Assembly (NCBI GenBank): GCA_947259005.1
Contig: CAMYKP010000006.1
Span: forward strand, 1 to 64,000
Direction: 5' to 3'
Origin: an uncultured Parasphingopyxis sp.
GTDB taxonomy: Bacteria; Pseudomonadota; Alphaproteobacteria; Sphingomonadales; Sphingomonadaceae
Length of the DNA stretch: 64,000 bases
The translations under genes and the position numbers were made by a program. Shown piece by piece: positions 8,340-17,400 of this stretch (its first letter is position 1; each line of letters starts with the position of its first letter). Below the pieces are notes generated by a model, which was not told the origin of the DNA, did not search any database, and was given only the letters and a program-made list of their open reading frames with translations.

Positions 8340-10784
8340 TTGGCGGACGCATACCGTATCGCTATTATCGGATCGGGGCCTGCCGGGCTGAGTGCCGCAG
8401 CCCGCGCCGCACAACTTGGCCTTTCCCATATCCTGATCGAAAAGACCGATCATCTTTCCGATACGATCTACAAATACCAGAAGGGCAAGCATGTGATGGC
8501 CACGCCGAGCCAGCTCGTGCTGCGTTCGGACATCGATTTCGAAGCCGGAAAGCGCGAAGCCGTGCTCGGTACATGGGACGAGCAAACCGCTGGCCATGAC
8601 GTCAATGTGCGGCTCAATTCCGAAGTAAAAGCTGTCGAGGGCGAGGTCGGCAATTTCCGGATCAGCTTTGCCGATGGCGAAACCATTGCGGCCGAAAATA
8701 TCATCCTGGCGATCGGGACGCAGGGTAATCCCAATCTCGTCCGCTGTCCTGTCGATGAAGGGGCGGTGGTTCAATATACGCTCGATGATCCCGGCGAATA
8801 TGTCGATGAGCATATCACGGTTATCGGCGGCGGTGATGCGGGTATCGAAAATGCGCTGGGGCTGGCCGCCGATCCCGAACAGAATAACAGCGTCACGCTC
8901 GTCAATCGAGGTCCCGAATTCGCGACAGCCAAGGGTGCCAATGTCAAAGCGCTGCTGGCGGCGGGCGATGCCGGGCGGATCAATATCCTGACCGAAACCA
9001 CCGCGTCTCATATCGGCAAGGGCGAGATCACTTTCGACACGCGCGACGGGGAAACCAAGATACGGTGCGATCGTGTCATCGCGCGAATGGGTTCGGCTCC
9101 GCCGCGTGCTTTCGTCGAAGCGTGCGGCGCGGAATTTTCCGGCCCGGATCGCAATGCCTTTCCCGTGCTTTCCCCGACATTCGAAAGCAGCAAGAAGGGC
9201 GTCTACGTCATCGGCGCGCTGGCCGGCTATCCGCTGATCAAGCACTGCATGAACCAGGGCCATGACGTGGTCGAGTTCATTAACGGCAACACGACGCTCA
9301 AGCCTGCCGACGAACCGATCCTCGAAGCCAAGTTCAAGAATCTGCCCGGCCGCAAGAGCGTCGACGAATGGCTCGAATTCCTGCGCACCAACATTACCAT
9401 CCTCGAGCCGATGACCCCGCTGCAGATGCGCGAATTCATGCTCGACAGCGAAGTCAGGTCCTATCGGCGCGGCGAGACTCTTTTCGATCGTGCCGATCCC
9501 GGGTCGTCCCTGTTCGCCATCGCCAGCGGCTCCGTGCTTGTGCAGGTCGATGCGGACGACCCGTCGAAAACCGTTGGCATCGAAAGCGGATCGATCGTTG
9601 GCGAAGTGGGCCTGGTCTCCGGACGCCGCCGTGGTTCGACTGTCGTGGCTGCGGAGGACGCCATTTGCGTCGAGATTCCGCGCATGGCTGCGCTCAAATT
9701 GCAGAGCCAGGTGCCGCCGGCAAAGGCCGCGATCACCCGTATCGCGACCGAACGGCAATTGCTGCAGATGTTCGGATCGGGTTTGACGAAGGAAGACATC
9801 GCAGAGATCGTAGACAGTGCCGAGATCATGACGGTGAAGGCGGGCGAGGCGATCATCGAAGAAGGCGATACAGGCATTGATCTGTTTGTGATCCGCTCCG
9901 GCTCGATGGTTGTCGAGAAGATGGTCGGGCGCAAACCGGTATTCCTCTCCTATCTTCCCGCCGGTTCCTATGTCGGCGAGATGGCGGTTCTCGATGATAC
10001 GCCCCGCACGGCAACCGTGCGCGCTGCGATCAAATCGGAAGTGATCAAGGTTGATGGCCACGCCTTCCGTGCGCTGCTCGAGAAAAATCCCAAGCTGCTG
10101 GAACGCGCCCGTCGCGACGTGGAAGCGCGTGAAAACATCAACAATTTCGTCGAAGCGAAAAAGGACAGTTTCTCGGGCGTCGTCGACATGTACAGTTCGA
10201 TTTCCTCCTTCCTTGTCGAAAACGGCATTGGCGAGGCGACGGACGTCTTGCTGATCGACGAGAATCTGTGTGTCGGCTGCGACAATTGCGAGAAGGCCTG
10301 TGCCGACAGCCATGAAGGACTGTCGCGGCTCAATCGCGAAGCGGGGCGCACCTATGCGCATCTCCATGTGCCGACCAGCTGTCGGCATTGCGAGCATCCG
10401 CATTGCATGGCCGATTGCCCGCCCAATGCGATCCATCGCGGTGACGACGGCGAGGTGTTCATCGACGATACCTGTATCGGCTGCGGCAATTGCCAGCGGA
10501 ACTGCCCTTATGGTGTGATCCGCATGGAGAAAGTCCCGCCGCCCAAGCCATCGCTGCTGAGCTGGCTGTTTTTCGGTGCCGGGCCGGGGCCGGGCGAACC
10601 GGATCATGACTGGATTGCCGATAGGGTGTCCGACGATACACCGAAACAGGCGATCAAGTGCGATATGTGTGCAGGCATCAAGGGCGGACCGGCCTGTGTA
10701 AGGGCGTGTCCGACAGGCGCCGCCATCCGCGTCGCGCCGGAAGAATTCCTGTCGGTTGCCCGGCTTGAATCGGAGCAGGGATAG
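8340..10784 (+). CDS. Multidomain oxidoreductase: FAD/NAD(P)-binding + two cNMP-binding domains + four-cluster [4Fe-4S] ferredoxin
   Basis: An 814-residue cytosolic fusion. Residues about 5-330 are a two-dinucleotide-fold flavoprotein (GSGPAGLSAAA for FAD, VIGGGDAGIENALGLA for NAD(P)H). The thioredoxin-reductase CxxC pair is absent, so disulfide reduction is unlikely. Residues about 363-467 and 484-584 are cyclic-nucleotide-binding domains; the second has a canonical phosphate-binding cassette (GEMAVLDDTPRTATV), the first a variant (GEVGLVSGRRRGST). Residues about 645-795 hold four Cys groups (CVGCDNCEKAC, CRHCEHPHCMADC, CIGCGNCQRNC, CDMCAGIKGGPACVRAC), as in DmsB/NrfC-type four-cluster electron carriers. 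I infer that it feeds electrons to the cytochrome b-like protein encoded one base downstream, possibly gated by cAMP. The TTG at 8340 is preferred because AGGGGG lies just upstream; an ATG at 8250 would add 30 non-domain residues without a good ribosome site. Confidence 0.88.
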   Translation: MADAYRIAIIGSGPAGLSAAARAAQLGLSHILIEKTDHLSDTIYKYQKGKHVMATPSQLVLRSDIDFEAGKREAVLGTWDEQTAGHDVNVRLNSEVKAVEGEVGNFRISFADGETIAAENIILAIGTQGNPNLVRCPVDEGAVVQYTLDDPGEYVDEHITVIGGGDAGIENALGLAADPEQNNSVTLVNRGPEFATAKGANVKALLAAGDAGRINILTETTASHIGKGEITFDTRDGETKIRCDRVIARMGSAPPRAFVEACGAEFSGPDRNAFPVLSPTFESSKKGVYVIGALAGYPLIKHCMNQGHDVVEFINGNTTLKPADEPILEAKFKNLPGRKSVDEWLEFLRTNITILEPMTPLQMREFMLDSEVRSYRRGETLFDRADPGSSLFAIASGSVLVQVDADDPSKTVGIESGSIVGEVGLVSGRRRGSTVVAAEDAICVEIPRMAALKLQSQVPPAKAAITRIATERQLLQMFGSGLTKEDIAEIVDSAEIMTVKAGEAIIEEGDTGIDLFVIRSGSMVVEKMVGRKPVFLSYLPAGSYVGEMAVLDDTPRTATVRAAIKSEVIKVDGHAFRALLEKNPKLLERARRDVEARENINNFVEAKKDSFSGVVDMYSSISSFLVENGIGEATDVLLIDENLCVGCDNCEKACADSHEGLSRLNREAGRTYAHLHVPTSCRHCEHPHCMADCPPNAIHRGDDGEVFIDDTCIGCGNCQRNCPYGVIRMEKVPPPKPSLLSWLFFGAGPGPGEPDHDWIADRVSDDTPKQAIKCDMCAGIKGGPACVRACPTGAAIRVAPEEFLSVARLESEQG

Positions 10785-10785
10785 C

Positions 10786-11697
10786 ATGGCGACGCGGAGG
10801 GCAGATGTGAGCGCGGATTTCGCTCAAACCGACGAAGTGGAGCGGAGCACGGTTTCGTCCGGGGCGCGGCATGAAGGCGTATGGCGCTATCGCCGCAGCT
10901 ATTGGGGCAAGATGGCGCTCGGCATTTCTGTCACGCTGATAATTGCCTATCTGCTGATCGACGTGGAGCCGCGGCACAATGGCGGCAGCTGGCTCGGCTA
11001 TACATTGGGCACGGCGGGTGTCGGCCTGATCCTCTGGCTAACGATGCTCGGTGTTCGCAAGCGCGCAATGACCCCCGGGCGCTGGTCGCTCAAGGGATGG
11101 ACATCGGCGCATGTGTATCTCGGCCTTTCCCTGATCGTGATCGGGACATTGCACACCGGATTCCAGCTTGGCTGGAATGTGCATACGCTGGCCTGGGTGT
11201 TGATGATGATCGTGATCGTCACCGGCATCTTCGGCATCACGGTTTACGGGATATTGCCGCGCCAGCTCAGCAGCAATCGCGACGAGACGACCGAGGCGCA
11301 GATGCTCGAAACGGTCACCGATATCGATCGCCAGCTTTTCGATGCGGCGCAGCCGCTGGATGGTGGTGGTGCGGCCATCATTCAGGATGCGATTGACGAA
11401 ACTGCTTTTGATGGCGGTGTCCGCCAAAGGCTGAGCGGCAGATATCGCGGTGGTGGAACAGCGCGCGCGCTGGCGGATTTCCGCTCGCGCTCCACACAGG
11501 GCGATCGCTCGCTCGACGAACTGTACGACAGGCTGGAGGCGCTGCTCGCACGCAAACAGGCTGCGCTTGCACGAATTCGCCGACATTTGCGGATCAAGGC
11601 CCTGCTGCAGATCTGGCTGTACATCCATGTCCCGATGACCTTTGCGCTGCTCGCCGCACTGTCTGCGCATGTCATCAGCGTATTTTTCTACTGGTAG
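10786..11697 (+). CDS. Inner-membrane dihaem cytochrome b-like protein
   Basis: A 303-residue integral membrane protein with about five predicted helices: residues 43-60, 71-90, 106-128, 133-155 and 276-302. Two helices each carry a His pair spaced by 14: His109/His123 in SAHVYLGLSLIVIGTLHTG, and His281/His295 in the last helix (IHVPMT and SAHVISVF). This matches the geometry by which cytochrome b and ferric-reductase/NOX-type proteins hold two b haems across the membrane. A soluble loop of about 115 residues (157-270), rich in charged helix, sits before the last helix. The gene starts one base after the flavin/Fe-S gene and is followed seven bases later by the FHA-decahaem gene, so it is the natural membrane link between them. 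I do not recognise a named family; haem binding is inference from the His spacing. Confidence 0.78.
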   Translation: MATRRADVSADFAQTDEVERSTVSSGARHEGVWRYRRSYWGKMALGISVTLIIAYLLIDVEPRHNGGSWLGYTLGTAGVGLILWLTMLGVRKRAMTPGRWSLKGWTSAHVYLGLSLIVIGTLHTGFQLGWNVHTLAWVLMMIVIVTGIFGITVYGILPRQLSSNRDETTEAQMLETVTDIDRQLFDAAQPLDGGGAAIIQDAIDETAFDGGVRQRLSGRYRGGGTARALADFRSRSTQGDRSLDELYDRLEALLARKQAALARIRRHLRIKALLQIWLYIHVPMTFALLAALSAHVISVFFYW

Positions 11698-11704
11698 GGG
11701 TGCG

Positions 11705-13549
11705 ATGAGCTTTGTTGTCAAATATCGTTCGCGCACATCGGGAGGTCGGGAGATTGTCCGCGCCCGGACTGTCGAATCCGATACCCTGAAGGTCGGTCGC
11801 AGCGCCGAATGCGATATCGTCCTGAGCGATCTTGGCGTGACGCTGCACCATGCAACGATCCGGCGGTCGGGCAAAACCCAGGTCACCATCGTTACCGAAG
11901 AGAATCTGCCGGTTTCCATCAATGGCCGGTCGACGACCCGGGCCGATATCAGCGCCGTGCGCGGCGGATCGGTTCGAATCGGACCGCACCGGCTGAGTAT
12001 CGGTATGGAGGATGGAAATGGCGAGGGTGAAGAGAGCCAGATCGCCATCACCGTCGACCGGGAGGAAGCAACCGACAAGGTTAAGGCGCACCGGATGTTC
12101 TCGCTGGCTGGCATCGTGCCCGGGAAGCGGATATCCTCCTGGGTATTCGTTGCGCTGGTCCTGGTCTCATGCCTCGCCTTTCCCATTTACTCCTATTATT
12201 CGAACAAGGGTGTTGAGCAGCGGGCTGTCGGCTTTCATGCCGATACGCTCTGGGTTAGCGGCGCGATGTCTGACGCACATGCCAATCTCGCCAATGATTG
12301 CCAGTCTTGCCATGTCGAGGCCTTTGTTTCGGTGCGCGATAGCGCCTGCCTGGAATGCCACACCGACATACCGGACCATGCGGCGGATGACCTGATGGCG
12401 ACGGCTGAGCCGGAGCTTGGTTTGGGTCGCCAGTTCCTGCGCACCGTTGCTTCTACTTTCAACCGCCCCGAGCGCAGCTGCGCTTCCTGCCATGTCGAGC
12501 ATGAGGGATCGGGCCAAATGGCGGCGGCACCCCAACAATTCTGCGCGGACTGTCACACCGATCTCGACAGCAGACTTACCGAGACAACTCTGCTCAATGC
12601 CCATGATTTCGGCAGCGATCATCCCGAGTTCCGGCCGCGTATCATGACGAGACCGGCCGATGAGAATGGTATGGCGCGCTATCGCCGGGTCAGTATCGAG
12701 GATGTGCCGCAGGAAAATACCGGCCTCAAATTCCCGCATGAGCTGCATCTGTCCGACACCAATGGCGTGGCGCGAATGGCGCAGCGATTGAGCGGGGAAT
12801 ATGGGTTTGGCGAAGCGCTCGATTGTGCGGACTGCCATGTCGCGACGCCGGACGGCACGCGCTTCGAGCCTATCTCGATGGAGGCGAATTGCCAGATGTG
12901 TCACAGCCTGGCCTTTGATCGTATCGGCGGGACGATCCGGACGCTACGCCACGGTGAACCGGAAATGGTCGTCGCCGATATTCGCGCCTTTTACCGGGGA
13001 ACTGCGCCCCGACGTCCGATCGATCTGTCGGGCATGGAGCGGCGCCGTCCGGGTGACGACAGCCGGGCGCGGACCGTGGGCCGCTATCAGTTCGCCGCGC
13101 GCACCCGCTACGCTCAGGCCGATTCAGCAATCCGGGCGGTATTCTCCCGCGATGGGGCCTGCTTCGATTGTCACGAAGTGGTGCGCCCGCCGACGCGGTC
13201 TTCGCTGGCGTTCGATATCGTTCCGGTTCGCCAGATTTCACGCTACATGCATGACGGATGGTTCGATCACGCCGCGCATGAGACCGAAGACTGTTCCACC
13301 TGCCACGTGGCTTCGGAGTCCGAACAAGCCAGCGACGTGTTGTTGCCGGGAATCGAGACGTGCCGGGATTGCCATGCGGGCGCAGAGGCGAGCGGCGACG
13401 AAATCGTCTCCACCTGTGCTATGTGTCACAGTTATCATGCAGACGATGCGGCACCGTATCTTGTCCGCGCAAGGAACAATCGCGGGCAACGGCCGCGCAG
13501 CGTTAGGGATTATGGGGGATTGACGATCAACCCCCGTGAAGGTCGCTGA
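11705..13549 (+). CDS. FHA domain - transmembrane - decahaem cytochrome c fusion protein
   Basis: A 614-residue protein. Residues about 1-102 form an FHA-like fold (LKVGRSAECDIVLSDLGVT then LHHATIRR, INGRST). FHA domains bind phosphothreonine peptides in the cytoplasm. One membrane segment follows (about 144-163, VFVALVLVSCLAFPIYSYY). Residues 199-575 carry ten CxxCH haem c motifs: CQSCH, CLECH, CASCH, CADCH, CADCH, CQMCH, CFDCH, CSTCH, CRDCH and CAMCH. Haem c attachment requires this part to be periplasmic, giving an N-in, C-out topology that fits a cytosolic FHA domain. It probably takes electrons from the cytochrome b-like protein encoded seven bases upstream. Combining a phosphopeptide reader with a multihaem electron carrier is unusual. 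The ATG at 11705 directly follows the previous stop. Confidence 0.9.
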   Translation: MSFVVKYRSRTSGGREIVRARTVESDTLKVGRSAECDIVLSDLGVTLHHATIRRSGKTQVTIVTEENLPVSINGRSTTRADISAVRGGSVRIGPHRLSIGMEDGNGEGEESQIAITVDREEATDKVKAHRMFSLAGIVPGKRISSWVFVALVLVSCLAFPIYSYYSNKGVEQRAVGFHADTLWVSGAMSDAHANLANDCQSCHVEAFVSVRDSACLECHTDIPDHAADDLMATAEPELGLGRQFLRTVASTFNRPERSCASCHVEHEGSGQMAAAPQQFCADCHTDLDSRLTETTLLNAHDFGSDHPEFRPRIMTRPADENGMARYRRVSIEDVPQENTGLKFPHELHLSDTNGVARMAQRLSGEYGFGEALDCADCHVATPDGTRFEPISMEANCQMCHSLAFDRIGGTIRTLRHGEPEMVVADIRAFYRGTAPRRPIDLSGMERRRPGDDSRARTVGRYQFAARTRYAQADSAIRAVFSRDGACFDCHEVVRPPTRSSLAFDIVPVRQISRYMHDGWFDHAAHETEDCSTCHVASESEQASDVLLPGIETCRDCHAGAEASGDEIVSTCAMCHSYHADDAAPYLVRARNNRGQRPRSVRDYGGLTINPREGR

Positions 13550-13578
13550 GGGTTAGAAGACTGGAACAGGGAGGGCGC

Positions 13579-13611
13579 ATGGCAGAAAGGGAAAACCCAG
13601 ATCCATGCTGA
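13579..13611 (+). CDS. Possible 10-codon leader ORF overlapping the start of the phosphodiesterase gene
   Basis: AGGGAGGGC stands just before an ATG at 13579 that opens MAERENPDPC and stops at TGA 13609-13611, overlapping the phosphodiesterase ATG at 13605 out of frame. The ribosome site is better placed for this mini-ORF than for the main gene, so it could couple translation. No homology can be judged at this length; it may be chance. Confidence 0.2.
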   Translation: MAERENPDPC

Positions 13612-14468
13612 TAGCACAGATAACGGATATCCATTTGGGTTTCGATCCTGATGACCCGGCGGAATTCAACCGTCGCCGGCTCGATCAGGTGCTGGAACGG
13701 CTCTGCGAGATGGAGCCGCTTCCCGACCTGTTACTCGCCACCGGTGACCTCACCGACAAGGGCGATACGGATAGTTATCGGCGGCTGAAATCGGCATTTG
13801 GCCGCTGCCCCTTTCCCGTCTGGCCCTGCATGGGAAATCATGACGATCGGGAGGGTTTCTCAAAACTCTTTCCCGAAGTTCCCAAGGCCGACGGCTTTGT
13901 TCAATATGTGATCGACGAGGATCGCTGGCCGATCCGGATGATCGTGCTCGATACGCTCGAACCCGGACGGCATGGCGGTGCGTTTTGCGAAACACGGGCT
14001 TCGTGGCTGAACGAAAAGCTTGCCGAAGAGCGCGACAAACCGACGCTCATAGTGCTTCATCATCCACCGATCGAAACCGGTATCCCGTGGATGACGACCG
14101 AACCCGAGGCGAAGTGGGTCGCTAATCTGCGCGCTTCGCTGGCCACGTCCAACAATATCATCGGCATGATTGCAGGGCATATCCACCGGCCGATCCTGAC
14201 CGGATGGGCGGGGCTACCGCTGGCGGTCACACCATCCACCGCGCCGCAGGTGGCGCTCGATCTCCGGCCGATCGATCCAGGTAAACCGGATAACCGGGCG
14301 ATGATTGTCGCCGATCCGGCCGCCTATTCACTCCATTATTGGAATGGCCATGGCCTGATCACGCATCTCTGCAATGCCGACGATCACGTTCAACTCGCGC
14401 GCTATGACGAGACGATGCAGCCGCTGGTTCGCTACCTTCTCGAAGAGCATTCGAACGACCGCAACTAG
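13605..14468 (+). CDS. Calcineurin-like metallophosphoesterase, CpdA/Icc-type 3',5'-cyclic-nucleotide phosphodiesterase
   Basis: A 287-residue cytosolic enzyme with all the metal-site blocks of the family: TDIHLG near the N-terminus, ATGDLTDKGD, MGNHDDR, LHHPP and GHIHRP. Length and motif spacing fit the CpdA group, which hydrolyses cAMP; related class III enzymes act on other phosphodiesters, so the substrate is not certain. It follows the FHA-decahaem gene by about 55 bases on the same strand. The first gene of the same run has two cyclic-nucleotide-binding domains, so degradation of the signal that those domains sense is a coherent role. It converges with the decahaem LVIVD gene with only 3 bases between the stops. 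Confidence 0.85.
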   Translation: MLIAQITDIHLGFDPDDPAEFNRRRLDQVLERLCEMEPLPDLLLATGDLTDKGDTDSYRRLKSAFGRCPFPVWPCMGNHDDREGFSKLFPEVPKADGFVQYVIDEDRWPIRMIVLDTLEPGRHGGAFCETRASWLNEKLAEERDKPTLIVLHHPPIETGIPWMTTEPEAKWVANLRASLATSNNIIGMIAGHIHRPILTGWAGLPLAVTPSTAPQVALDLRPIDPGKPDNRAMIVADPAAYSLHYWNGHGLITHLCNADDHVQLARYDETMQPLVRYLLEEHSNDRN

Positions 14469-14471
14469 CGG

Positions 14472-17400
14472 TCAGCGGCGGGCGAAAGCCTCCGCCACCC
14501 AATTGTCCATATTGATCTCGTCGCTGACCCGGTAGGGAACCCGGCGGCTGTTGAGGAACAGGCGCTCCATTTCGCTGCGTGTGAAGGGTCGCGACCCATG
14601 CCGGCCGAAAATCGCCATCTGCCCGCCGGTTTCATCGACGCCCCGATCCCGGTCCAGGCCTTTCGACAGTGCAAGGGCCGGTGAGGACGTCCGGACCCAG
14701 GCGATCAATTCGGGCACGGGCGCGGGTGAGAAGCCGTAGAAATTGGGCTGGCTTGAGGGGCTGGTCAGCTGCAGCACCTTCATCCCGTTCACCCCGTCCG
14801 CGACATAGGCGAAAAGCGAGGCATTGGTGGTTCCGACAATCACGTCGTTGGTGTCGGGCGTTTCGCCTTCGCGCGCGAACCGTGTGTGTTCCACAGGCGC
14901 TTCGGGATTGGTGACATTGAGGATCACGAGCCCGTCGCGTCCGGCAGCCACATAGGCATATGTCCGCGCGACATAGAGCCGCCGCGCATCGGCGAGCGGG
15001 AAGGTCGCTTCCGGAATCAGGCGCGGTTCTTCGAGACTGGTGACATCGATAACCTGCACGCCCTCCGCCGTCGTCACCCAGAGATAGCGGAACTGCAGAG
15101 CAGAGGCGCGGGCATCGTCGAGCGGGATTGTAGCGACATGGCGCGGTTCCAGCGGATTATCGAGATCGACCACGACCATCCCGGAATCGGCGGTAATATA
15201 GGCATAATGGCCACCGAGCACGACATGCCGCGCGCCGTTCAGCACACCATTTTCATTCCATGTCACGGCGCGCCGGAGGAAATTATTGCGCAGTTCGCCA
15301 TCGGCCATCGTGTTCACATTGACGAGGAACATGCCTTCCACGCTGTCGGTCACCACCGCATAATTATAGATGGGGTGGAAGCGCTGCTCCCGGTTGATGT
15401 CGAGCAGGCTGCGTTCCGTGCCATCGGCCTCGGTGATCATGATGCTGGCCATCTGTTCCTGCCGGGACGGCGCGATATTCTGGTTCGTCGGCAGGGCCAT
15501 GCAGGTAGCGTTCTCCGAATCCACTCGTGTGTCATGGCCAAGCGGGGAGAAGGGCGCGGTGATGATCCGCTCCGAAAAGCCCTTGTTGGCTATGCTGGCG
15601 ACATCATAAACTTGGAAGCCGCCAGATCCTTCGGCGACAAACATATATTCGCCGCGCAGCTGCAGACACTGGGCCGCGCCGTTCGTGCGCTGCGTGATAT
15701 GCTCGATTTCCTCCAACGCGCGAGTTTCGCCCGAAAGGTCCGCATCGAAAATCCGTCCGCGCCTGAATTCGCGCAGTTCCCGGTCATGATCCTCGACATG
15801 GACGCGCCAGTAATCGGGATAGGCATAACGATGGAGGTAGGAGCCGAACACGGCCTGCGGCTCGTCCCATTCGGTCACGCGCACGGCCTGGAAACCCTGT
15901 TCCTCGCCGACCCAGGCATTGAGCCCGACAAAATTGACGAAATTGGTTCCCTGCAGCAGCAGCTGGGCCATGATCGCATTATTGTCGTTCGCCTCGGAGA
16001 GGTGGCAGTCGGTACATTGCTTGGTTTCGGTGCGGCGAACGGTGTGCGGGAAATGGGGAGCGAAGGCCTGGCTCGAATAGCCGGATGCCGAGATAGGCGG
16101 TTGCTGCACATAGATGCGTTCGCGGTTGATGTTGGTCGAACTGAGCACCAGTGCCGAGCTTGAGCGGACGGGCGCGATAATGTTGCCGCGCGTGTCCTGG
16201 TGGCGGCCGAGCTGGAACATCTGGTCGCGCGCAACCTGCGGGTTGTAGGTTGCGAAATTGCGGGATTCCAAGCCGTCATAGTGATGGCTCGATGTCAGCG
16301 CATTGGCCTCGATCGGCAGATGGCAGCCGCCGCACGATGTCGTCCAGCTCAGATGGCAGGTGAAGCAGGCCATCTCGTCATCGGGATGGGCGCGGTCCTC
16401 ACGCGCGATGCCGGGGCCGAATTCGAACACGCCGCTTTCCGCGCCGCCACGGCCCATCAGTTTCGAACGCGCTGAGCCCTCGTTGAAATCGGGATGGGTG
16501 CGGTCGACGGAATCGCGAACAAGGCTAACTTCCCATTCAAGATCGGGATCGATGATCGAACGCTGCACAAGAATTCGGCGTCCCTCATTGTCCCGCATCC
16601 ATTCAAAGCGGCGCTGACCGTCCGGATTGCGCAGCAGGGTCAGGTTCGTGCCGGATGGAGGGGCGGCAGGGCCGGACGTCCGCAGCGTTGGATATTCATC
16701 GGCCGTGCCATGGCAATCTGCACAGCCAATTTCTACCGCGCTCGCGACTTCGCCATAGATCAGCCCGTTTCCATGGCTGTCTTGCGCGAAGTGACAGTCG
16801 GCGCACTGCATGCCGATCTCGGCATGGATATCCATCATATGCACCGAACGGCCCGGATTTGTCCCGACTTCGACAAACTGGCCTTCGCCTTCACGTCGGA
16901 ACAGTTCGGGATCGTCGGGATCGAGAATATTGCCATCCTCGTCGAGCATATTGCCGTCCCGGTCCCTTCGGAAAATCGCCCGGAAATTCCAGCCATGGCC
17001 GTGATAGTCGGCAAACTGCGTCGTCCGGGCTTCGGGATTGATCAGATCCGTGACGTTGCGGACAAAGTCGATATCGCCCCAGCAGCCGCGGACTGCCGCC
17101 ATTTCGGGATTGCGATCGAGTATCGCGAACATCTGTTCGGCAGTGCGGTAAATCTGGTCCTGCGGCCACATGAGCGGCGCGTCGCTCTCATAATCCCACA
17201 TCGTGTAGCCGAGGAAGCTGTTCAGGAACATGTTCGGCTGATGCATGTGGCAGTTCATACATTGCGATGTCGGGATCGAGCGGGTGAAGGCGTGCCGGAT
17301 CGGATGGCCGCGCTCGCGCTCGGCAAAGGGAGCGACGCCGGAGGCATGGCCTTCTTCGTCCGGTCCGCCGACGCCGTCATGCGTATCGCCTTCATGGCTG

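Noticed and set aside
8340-10784. Annotation as thioredoxin-disulfide reductase
   Set aside because: The flavoprotein fold is similar, but no CxxC pair is present in the NAD(P) domain and the chain has ferredoxin clusters instead.
8253-10787. 844-residue minus-strand ORF exactly opposite the flavin/cNMP/Fe-S gene
   Set aside because: Mirror frame of a GC-rich gene. It lacks recognisable domains, while the plus strand carries complete FAD, cNMP and ferredoxin motifs.
14886-16163. 425-residue plus-strand ORF within the decahaem LVIVD gene
   Set aside because: Antisense shadow; no domain, and it overlaps clear LVIVD blades and the last CxxCH on the minus strand.
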